A stretch of DNA of 64,000 bases, from NCBI GenBank assembly GCA_025059775.1, contig JANXCW010000008.1, forward strand, positions 55,427 through 119,426, written 5' to 3'. The notes beneath the pieces are model-generated. The model searched no databases, was not told where the DNA came from, and was given only the letters and a program-made list of their open reading frames with translations. The stretch is from Armatimonadota bacterium (GTDB lineage: Bacteria > Sysuimicrobiota > Sysuimicrobiia > Sysuimicrobiales > Sysuimicrobiaceae). Below are positions 58,409 to 64,000 of the stretch, in pieces; position 1 is the first letter of the stretch, and each line of letters starts with the position of its first letter. The position numbers were made by a program, and so were the translations under genes.

Positions 58409-59266
58409 ATGATGCGCTTCCGGATGCCGCCGGAAGCCTCCCTGGTGGCCCTCGCTCTCCGGGTCCAGAACCTGGATCGGATGCGGGCGTTCTACGAGGG
58501 ACTCCTGGGCCTGCGGGAGGTAGGGCGCAGGGGGGAAGAGGTCCGGTTGGCGCCGGAAGGCCGGCGGTTCCAGTTGACCCTGGTCCACAGCCCCTCTTCC
58601 CCCCTCCATCCCCTGGGTGCCGTGGGGCTGTACCACTTTGCCCTTTTGCTCCCCGACCGCGCCTCCCTCGCCCGCGTGGTGCGCCGGCTGCTCCTCGCGA
58701 ACTGGCCCTTTGAGGGGGCAAGCGACCACGGGGTATCGGAGGCCTTTTACCTGGCGGACCCCGAGGGGAACGGCGTGGAGCTCTACCGCGACCGTCCGCC
58801 TGCCTCCTGGCCGCGTCGGGACGGGGAGATCGTCATGGTGACCCGCCCCCTCGACGTCCCTGGCCTCCTACAGGAGGCCAGGGAAGCCGGGCCCCTCGAC
58901 CCCGGGACCCGGCTCGGGCACGTTCACCTCCGCGTGGACGATCTCTCGCGCGGGGAAGCCTTCTATGCGGAGATCCTGGGGCTGCAGGTCACCCAACGGG
59001 GCTATCCCGGGGCCCTCTTCCTCGCGGCCGGGGGATACCACCACCACGTGGGTTTGAACGTGTGGGGACCGCGGCGCTGGCCACCGGAGGGGGCTACAGG
59101 GCTTCTGTCCTACACGTGGTGGGTTCCCCCGGAGGCCCTTGCGGCCCTGGAGATCTGGTTGCGGGCCCGGGAGGTGCCGTACGGGACACGGGATGGCGAC
59201 CTGGTACTCGTGGACCCCGCCCGTGTGGAGGTCAACTTGACGGCGCAGCGACCGGAAGCTCGATGA
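58409..59266 (+). CDS. VOC family protein, catechol-2,3-dioxygenase-like
   Basis: A 285-residue protein with two VOC modules. The first runs VALALRVQNLDRMRAFYEGLLGLREV...LYHFALLLPDRASLARVVRRL...FYLADPEGNGVELYRDRP; the second RLGHVHLRVDDLSRGEAFYAEILGLQVT...YHHHVGLNVWG. His and Glu in VGLYHFALLLP, GVELYRDRP and LGHVHLRV may bind iron. The pattern is that of the CatE/YfiE-like extradiol dioxygenases. It overlaps the convergent histidine kinase gene by 35 nt. Confidence 0.85.
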   Translation: MMRFRMPPEASLVALALRVQNLDRMRAFYEGLLGLREVGRRGEEVRLAPEGRRFQLTLVHSPSSPLHPLGAVGLYHFALLLPDRASLARVVRRLLLANWPFEGASDHGVSEAFYLADPEGNGVELYRDRPPASWPRRDGEIVMVTRPLDVPGLLQEAREAGPLDPGTRLGHVHLRVDDLSRGEAFYAEILGLQVTQRGYPGALFLAAGGYHHHVGLNVWGPRRWPPEGATGLLSYTWWVPPEALAALEIWLRAREVPYGTRDGDLVLVDPARVEVNLTAQRPEAR

Positions 59267-61199
59267 CGAACCGGGCACCGCCCTCCAGGCGGTTGTCCGC
59301 GTAGATCTCACCCCCGTGGTCCCGGACGATCCCATAGGAAATGCTCAGCCCAAGCCCCGTGCCCTGCCCCGGGTCCTTGGTGGTGAAGAACGGATCGAAG
59401 ATGCGGTGTAGGTGCTCGGGGGGAATTCCGGGGCCCGTGTCCGCCACCTCCACAACCACGCGGCCTTCCCGGTGGGTGGTACGGATCTCGATGCGCCCGC
59501 GGCCTCCCGCCAGAGCCTGGGCTGCATTGTTGATGAGGTTCAAGAAGACCTGCTGGAGCTGGTACAGGTCGCCCTCGATGGGGGGGAGGTCCTGGGCTAG
59601 GTCCAGCACGAACTCCACCCCGGCCCGCTCCAGCTCATACCGTCGCAGGGCCACGGTCTGCTCCAGGGCCGCGTTGACGTCCACAGGACCGCGCTCGTGG
59701 GCCTGCTGTCGGGCGAAGGTGAGGAGGTTCTGCACGATGCGGCGGGCCCGGTCCGCCTCTTGCAGGACGATTCCCAGAGCCCGGCGAGCATCCTCCCCTT
59801 CCAACTCCCCGGCCTCCAGCAGCTGCGCATAGCCCAGCACGGAGGTGAGGGGGTTGTTGAGCTCATGGGCCACTCCCGCAACGAGCTGCCCGAGGGCTGC
59901 CAGCTTCTCGGACTGCACCAGCCGCGCCTGTGTCCGCTCCAGCTGCTGCGTGCGCTCGGCCACCATGCGCTCCAGATCCTCCTGGTACGCCCGCAGCCGT
60001 TCGCGGGACTCCCGGAGTTCCCGGACCAGGACGTTGAACACCTCCACCATGCGCCCCACCTCGTCACGGCGGCGTCCTGCGTCCAGGCGCACCTCCAAGT
60101 CGTTGCGACGCACGCGGTCCATGGCCGCTGCGAGGGCGTCCAGGGGACGGGTGATGCTGCGGGTGAGGACGGTGGCGGTGAGCAGGCCCAGGAGCAGGGC
60201 AAGGATGGCTGCCCGGGTGAGGCTGCGGGTGAAAGCGAGGATTGAAGCGTTTACCCGCTCCAGCTCGGACTGGAACCGGGTCCGCTCCACCTCCAACGCG
60301 GCCCGCAGGGAGGTGGAGAGGGCCAGGACGTCCTCGAGGATCGCGGGGAGCGCGCTCCGGAGGAAGGCGGCGTAGGCCTCCGACCCCCCGGTTCGGTAGC
60401 GTGCGAGGGCCTTCTGGACGAAGTCCTCGAACCGGCCCATGGCGGCTGCCCGCTCCGCCAGGAGCGGCTCGGCTTCCGGGACCCGCGGCCACGTGGCGGT
60501 TGTGGGGATCCCCGCGCCCGGGAGGGCGGAGAGGGGTTGGGTCGCGGGATCCAGGGCCAGCGCGAGGAGGGCGTTGCACCGGACCCAGAAGGCTCGCTCC
60601 CACCGGTAGGAATCCAGGAGGGCCCGCGTGTGGTCCGCCATGTGACGCGTGTGCTCCAGCTGCTGGCGGAAGAAATCCGGCAACCATCTCTGCGCGAGCC
60701 ACCATGCCACGGCTCCGTTCTCTGCAAGCGGGTCCGGGGTGCGGGCCGCGAGATCCCGCAGAAGCCTCCGCAGCTCCGCGAACCGGGTCAGGACCCTCCG
60801 GACCGCTTCCCGCTCCTGGGCCGGTGGGCTTTCCTGGAAGGCCCGGACCGCGGAGGCAAAGGCGGCCTGCGCGGCCCGGATGCGGACAAGAAGCGGCTGT
60901 ACTTCTGGTTGAGGCGGGATGGTATCCAGGGCGCGTTCCGCGAGGCGGCGGGTGAGCTCGAACTGTACCCCGGTTTCCGGCGCAGGGAAGACGCGTCCCT
61001 GGAGCGCTAGGAACAGCTGACGCTCCGCGAGGACCTGCGCGGAGAGGGCTGCGGCCGTGAGCCGGGCACCCCGGTCGAGATTCCGGGCGGCATCCGCGAT
61101 CCACTCCGTGGCGAGCGCGGAGAGACCGAAGGCGAGTCCGACCAGGAAGGAAACCGCCAGGTATCCCGCGAGGATCTTCCAGCCGATCCCGGCCCGCAT
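59232..61199 (-). CDS. Sensor histidine kinase (orphan)
   Basis: A 655-residue membrane kinase. It has helix 1 ([25 protein letters not shown]), a sensor region of about 300 residues that is largely helical, helix 2 ([20 protein letters not shown]), HAMP ([23 protein letters not shown]), a short coiled coil, HisKA with [23 protein letters not shown] (phosphorylated His), and HATPase with [34 protein letters not shown] and [13 protein letters not shown]. No response regulator is adjacent. The sensor part has no PAS or GAF motif I can name. Confidence 0.92.
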   Translation of the reverse strand: MRAGIGWKILAGYLAVSFLVGLAFGLSALATEWIADAARNLDRGARLTAAALSAQVLAERQLFLALQGRVFPAPETGVQFELTRRLAERALDTIPPQPEVQPLLVRIRAAQAAFASAVRAFQESPPAQEREAVRRVLTRFAELRRLLRDLAARTPDPLAENGAVAWWLAQRWLPDFFRQQLEHTRHMADHTRALLDSYRWERAFWVRCNALLALALDPATQPLSALPGAGIPTTATWPRVPEAEPLLAERAAAMGRFEDFVQKALARYRTGGSEAYAAFLRSALPAILEDVLALSTSLRAALEVERTRFQSELERVNASILAFTRSLTRAAILALLLGLLTATVLTRSITRPLDALAAAMDRVRRNDLEVRLDAGRRRDEVGRMVEVFNVLVRELRESRERLRAYQEDLERMVAERTQQLERTQARLVQSEKLAALGQLVAGVAHELNNPLTSVLGYAQLLEAGELEGEDARRALGIVLQEADRARRIVQNLLTFARQQAHERGPVDVNAALEQTVALRRYELERAGVEFVLDLAQDLPPIEGDLYQLQQVFLNLINNAAQALAGGRGRIEIRTTHREGRVVVEVADTGPGIPPEHLHRIFDPFFTTKDPGQGTGLGLSISYGIVRDHGGEIYADNRLEGGARFVIELPVAAPSS

Positions 61200-61308
61200 A
61201 CCCCACGCCCTTGCTCCCTCCCATCTTCCGGAAAACCACGTCCGCGGGCAAGGAAGGTGCAGGGGAGCTCGGGCGCACGTGGAAACAAGGCTCTCCAGGA
61301 GGGAGGCT

Positions 61309-62079
61309 ATGGGGCGAATCGTGGATCTCAACTGCGACCTCGGGGAGTCCTTCGGGGTGTGGCGGTTGGGCGAGGATGAGGCGGTCCTCCCCGTCATTAC
61401 CTCCGCGAACCTCCCCTGCGGGATGCACGCGGGGGACCCCGTGGAGATGACGCGGGCGGTGCGGCGGTGTCGGGCGTACGGGGTGGCCGTGGGGGCCCAT
61501 CCGGGGTATCCGGATCTCGTGGGATTTGGACGCCGCAAGATCCCCATGCAGCCCGAGGAACTCACCGCCTACTGCCTGTACCAGATTGGGGCCCTGGAGG
61601 CCATCGCGCGGTCGGAGGGCGCTTCGCTCCAGCACATCAAGCTCCACGGCGCCCTCTACAACGCCGCAGCCCTGGAGGAAACGGTGGCCCGGGCCGTGGT
61701 GGAGGCTGTGCAGCGGGCGTATGCGGACCGGATCCTGGTGGTGCTCGCGGGGTCCGTGCTGGAGCGGATAGCCCGCGGAGCAGGGCTGCGGGTAGCCCGG
61801 GAGGCCTTCTGTGACCGGGCCTATCGCCGGGACGGGACGCTCGTGCCGCGGGAGGAGCCCGGCTCGCTTTTGGTGGAGCCTTTTGCGGTGGCCAGCCGGG
61901 CGGTGCGCCTCGCGTACGGGGAGCCCATCGAGACCGCAGACGGCGGGCAGGTGGTGGTGGAGGCGGACACGCTCTGCATTCACGGGGACACTCCCGGAGC
62001 CGGGCAGCTGGCCCGGGCGGTACGGGCGGCCCTCGAGGAAGCCCACGTGACGGTGCTTCCCATGGGGGAGTGGCTGTGA
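61309..62079 (+). CDS. pxpA: 5-oxoprolinase subunit PxpA (LamB/YcsF family)
   Basis: A 256-residue protein. Signatures are VDLNCDLGESFGVW, ITSANLPCGMHAGDPVEMTRAVRRC, VGAHPGYPDLVGFGRR and CIHGDTPGAGQLARAVRAAL. PxpA works with PxpB and PxpC to hydrolyse 5-oxoproline (a by-product of glutamine/glutamate cyclisation) with ATP. The partner genes, normally adjacent, are not in this window. ATG 61309 has AGGAGGGA upstream. It is divergent from the histidine kinase. Confidence 0.92.
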   Translation: MGRIVDLNCDLGESFGVWRLGEDEAVLPVITSANLPCGMHAGDPVEMTRAVRRCRAYGVAVGAHPGYPDLVGFGRRKIPMQPEELTAYCLYQIGALEAIARSEGASLQHIKLHGALYNAAALEETVARAVVEAVQRAYADRILVVLAGSVLERIARGAGLRVAREAFCDRAYRRDGTLVPREEPGSLLVEPFAVASRAVRLAYGEPIETADGGQVVVEADTLCIHGDTPGAGQLARAVRAALEEAHVTVLPMGEWL

Positions 62080-62117
62080 GAGGGGCGTGCCCCTTGGGCT
62101 GCCCCTAGGGCGGGCGG

Positions 62118-63161
62118 ATGGAGCCGCTGGAGCGTACCAAGCGCAGGGCATATCTCGTGGTCTACGCCGTCTCGCTGTCCACCATCGGGCTTGCGTGGGT
62201 CCTGCGGGCGGAGCTGGATCGGTTCGTGCGCTTCGGGTTCCCGGCCCTTGCCGGTGCTTTGGTGGTCACCTTCGTGCTGCTGTACGCCCGACGGATCCCG
62301 CTTACCGTCCTGGAACGGGCTTTCTACGCCTTTCTCGCCACCTGGGGGCTTGCCTACCTCCTCCATACCCTGTACGGCCTCGTGGACCCCCTGGCCTCCC
62401 GACAGGAACTCCTGGAGGGGGTGTTCCCCGTCCTGTTGACCCTCTGCGTGCTCGCCCACGTCTTCTTCCAGTCCTGGCGCGCCACCGGGGCCGCGGGTTC
62501 CGTGGCCATCATCTTCGCCCTCGGAGCCCTGCCCCTGCTGGTGAGGCCTGCCGCCCACTGGCCCCTTGTGATCGCCTTCCTCCGGATGGAAGCGTTCGCC
62601 GTGGCCCTCATCGCGTGGCTGCACGTCCTCTCCCTGGTCAAGGAGCAGCTGGCGGCCGAGAGAGCCCGGGCGAACACGGATCCCCTCACGGGCCTATTGA
62701 ACCGGAGGGGGATCTTCGCGGCCTTCGACATAGAGGCGGAGCGCCACCGGCGCTACGGGCACCCCCTGAGCGTGGTGCTCTTCGATGTGGACCACTTCAA
62801 ACGGATCAACGACCGCCACGGGCACAGCGCGGGAGACCGGGTGTTGGTGCGCGTGGCCCGGATCGTGCAGGGAGTCATCCGACCCGCGGACTCCCTGGCC
62901 CGGTGGGGCGGGGAGGAGTTCCTGCTCCTGCTCCCGGAGACCCCGTTGGAGGGAGCGGTGGACCTGGCGGAGCGACTGAGGAGGGAAATCGCCTTGCAGG
63001 GCACGGAGCTCGGCTCCATCACCGCGAGCTTCGGGGTCGCGGAGTTCCACTCCAGCGATAACCTGGGAGCTTTGGTGCGCCGGGCGGACGCGGCCCTGTA
63101 CCGGGCGAAGGAGCGTGGGCGCAACGCGGTGGTGGCGCAACCCGTGGAGTCCGGGGGGTAG
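62118..63161 (+). CDS. Membrane-bound diguanylate cyclase (GGDEF)
   Basis: A 347-residue protein with six hydrophobic segments in the first 180 residues and a GGDEF domain in the rest. The active-site loop is GGEEF (ARWGGEEFLLLLPE), and metal and base contacts appear as DPLTGLLNRRG and VVLFDVDHFKRINDRHGHSAGD. The inhibitory I-site RxxD is present five residues before GGEEF (RPAD). It should make c-di-GMP and be product-inhibited. The BcsA-like PilZ protein at 10.9-13.0 kb is a plausible effector. Confidence 0.93.
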   Translation: MEPLERTKRRAYLVVYAVSLSTIGLAWVLRAELDRFVRFGFPALAGALVVTFVLLYARRIPLTVLERAFYAFLATWGLAYLLHTLYGLVDPLASRQELLEGVFPVLLTLCVLAHVFFQSWRATGAAGSVAIIFALGALPLLVRPAAHWPLVIAFLRMEAFAVALIAWLHVLSLVKEQLAAERARANTDPLTGLLNRRGIFAAFDIEAERHRRYGHPLSVVLFDVDHFKRINDRHGHSAGDRVLVRVARIVQGVIRPADSLARWGGEEFLLLLPETPLEGAVDLAERLRREIALQGTELGSITASFGVAEFHSSDNLGALVRRADAALYRAKERGRNAVVAQPVESGG

Positions 63162-63165
63162 CCCG

Positions 63166-63546
63166 CTACCCGGGCCTGCGCTGCAGAAGCCAGATGCAGT
63201 TTCCGTCCGGATCCCGCAGGCAGGCGGCCCGGGCGCCCCATGGGTAGTCCTGAGGGAGCCGCTCGATGGAGACTCCGAGATCCTGGAGGGCGGCACAGAC
63301 AGCGTCCACGTCGTCCCCCCGGAAGCTCAGGTGATCCAGCCCCAGGGGGTTCCCCTTGAGATCGAAGGAACGGAGGGGTGCAGGAGGAGCATCCGTGCGG
63401 AACAGGTACAGGGCCACTCCCTGTGCCCGGAGGCAGGCGGAATCCTCCGTAACGTAGTCGGGCTCGAATCCCAGCATCCGGTAGAAGGAGACCGCCCGTT
63501 GCAGGTCGGAGACCGCCACACCCACGTTGTCCAGACCCAGAATCAC
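63166..63546 (-). CDS. VOC family protein (glyoxalase/bleomycin resistance type)
   Basis: A 126-residue single VOC module (LDNVGVAVSDLQRAVSFYRMLGFEPDYV ... LDHLSFRGDDVDAVCAALQDLGV ... RAACLRDPDGNCIWLLQRRP). His in LDHLSF and a late aromatic/acidic pattern fit metal binding, but the first His is replaced by Asn (LDNVGVAV), so activity is uncertain. GTG 63546 follows GGGAGGA. It lies convergent to the GGDEF gene, 4 nt apart. Confidence 0.82.
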   Translation of the reverse strand: MILGLDNVGVAVSDLQRAVSFYRMLGFEPDYVTEDSACLRAQGVALYLFRTDAPPAPLRSFDLKGNPLGLDHLSFRGDDVDAVCAALQDLGVSIERLPQDYPWGARAACLRDPDGNCIWLLQRRPG

Positions 63547-63736
63547 GGGATCCTCCCGAACGGTGTAGGCTTCGACCCCCCTCAGGATACCACCCTGGTC
63601 ACGGACAACGGCGCCACCGGCTGGGTCCCTTCGGGATGCGTACGGGAACCTGCCGTCCGCGGACGAGTCCAAACCGCAAGCCGGCTGGAGGACTGCAGGT
63701 TGGGGAAACGGGCTTCCGCAGCGGTCCTCCGGGATC

Positions 63737-63811
63737 TGGTGGAGACGACCGGATTCGAACCGGCGACCCCCTGGTTGCAAACCAGGTGCTCTCCCGCTGA
63801 GCTACGTCCCC
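63737..63811 (-). tRNA. tRNA-Ala (anticodon UGC)
   Basis: A 75-nt tRNA on the minus strand. GGGGACG pairs with CGTCTCC (one G-U), the discriminator is A and CCA is encoded (63737-63739). D arm GCTCAGCGGGAGAGC; anticodon arm CCTGGTTTGCAACCAGG with anticodon TGC; T arm CCGGTTCGAATCCGG. All standard. Confidence 0.97.
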
Positions 63812-63847
63812 GTCTCCTGTCTCATCATACCAGGGCCCGCGGCGGTT

Positions 63848-64000
63848 CTACCGGTACTTGATGCTGGTGACCTTGGGCTGCAGGAAGTACAGGAGGTAGT
63901 CGGGGCCCCCCACCTTGGCGTCCGTTCCGCTCATGTTGAAGCCCCCGAAGGGGTGGACGCCCACCAGGGCTCCCGTGCACTTCCGGTTGATGTACAGGTT
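63848..64000 (-). CDS. 1-pyrroline-5-carboxylate dehydrogenase, 3' end
   Basis: The last 50 codons of an aldehyde dehydrogenase, entering from the right edge. The residues [43 protein letters not shown] are the conserved end of RocA/PruA, where [10 protein letters not shown] and [11 protein letters not shown] close the active site. The enzyme makes glutamate from proline-derived pyrroline-5-carboxylate. The stop is TAG at 63848. The start is outside the window. Confidence 0.9.
   Translation of the reverse strand, partial: NLYINRKCTGALVGVHPFGGFNMSGTDAKVGGPDYLLYFLQPKVTSIKYR

Noticed and set aside
1..64000. CRISPR arrays, rRNA operons, intact insertion sequences, prophage genes
   Set aside because: I looked for regularly spaced repeats, rRNA signatures, transposase or integrase motifs and phage structural genes and saw none.

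Overview
The window is GC-rich bacterial chromosome, densely packed, with many 4-14 nt gene overlaps. It opens at a replication-origin-type block: the end of yidD, then yidC, khpB/jag, rsmG, parA and parB, with two parS-like palindromes around the par genes. MurT/GatD, HemQ with a coproporphyrin-type HemH, PrkA-DUF444-SpoVR, sigma-54 promoters and a PEP-CTERM-like protein occur together. This suggests a deep-branching monoderm-like or candidate-phylum lineage (Armatimonadota/Sysuimicrobiota- or Bacillota-like). That placement is inference; there is no rRNA gene in the window.

Layout. 1-5.6 kb: the yidD-parB block, an M24 peptidase and an HD protein. 5.6-13.0 kb (minus): a solute-binding protein, a CocE-type hydrolase, acetoacetyl-CoA synthetase, and a BcsA-like PilZ glycosyltransferase behind a sigma-54 promoter. 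13.1-18.4 kb: a corrinoid methyltransfer cluster in which four of five genes are broken (internal deletion, 1-nt deletion, two tandem-duplication frameshifts). 18.5-20.6 kb: a TSUP permease, a DUF1634 protein and an RNase Z-like hydrolase. 20.7-27.3 kb: a decayed island with remnants of an ABC-2 permease, a BTAD regulator and a PBP1-type enzyme around apparently intact DUF2207 and LemA genes; it ends beside tRNA-Ser(UGA). 27.7-31.1 kb: a peptide-type ABC transporter without ATPases. 31.2-35.1 kb: a PP-loop ATPase, Hsp20 with its own promoter and operator-like repeat, an amber-interrupted membrane gene, QueG and a CoaB-type protein. 35.1-40.0 kb: a PEP-CTERM-like protein, then a type IV pilin operon with a sigma-54 promoter and a foldable leader. 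40.2-42.9 kb: malic enzyme and a homocysteine methyltransferase remnant. 42.9-47.8 kb (minus): heme genes (hemQ, hemE, hemH) with a CopD/HemJ-like membrane protein and neighbours. 47.8-53.2 kb: a MucR/excisionase-like regulator, then prkA, DUF444, spoVR and a DUF151 nuclease. 53.5-58.4 kb: a LysM-NlpC/P60 hydrolase, MurT-GatD, a DMT exporter, an unknown protein and an MBL hydrolase. 58.4-64 kb: VOC proteins, an orphan histidine kinase, PxpA, a diguanylate cyclase, tRNA-Ala(UGC) and the end of a P5C dehydrogenase gene.

Three themes stand out. First, B12-dependent one-carbon transfer is being lost, including a separate homocysteine methyltransferase deletion at 42.5 kb. Second, short direct duplications recur between 14.5 and 25.2 kb, two of them breaking genes. 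Third, surface functions (pilins, a cellulose-synthase-like enzyme with PilZ, a diguanylate cyclase) point to sigma-54 and c-di-GMP control of attachment. The PrkA-DUF444-SpoVR trio looks intact and sits behind a promoter whose -35 box lies inside a perfect 13-bp inverted repeat.
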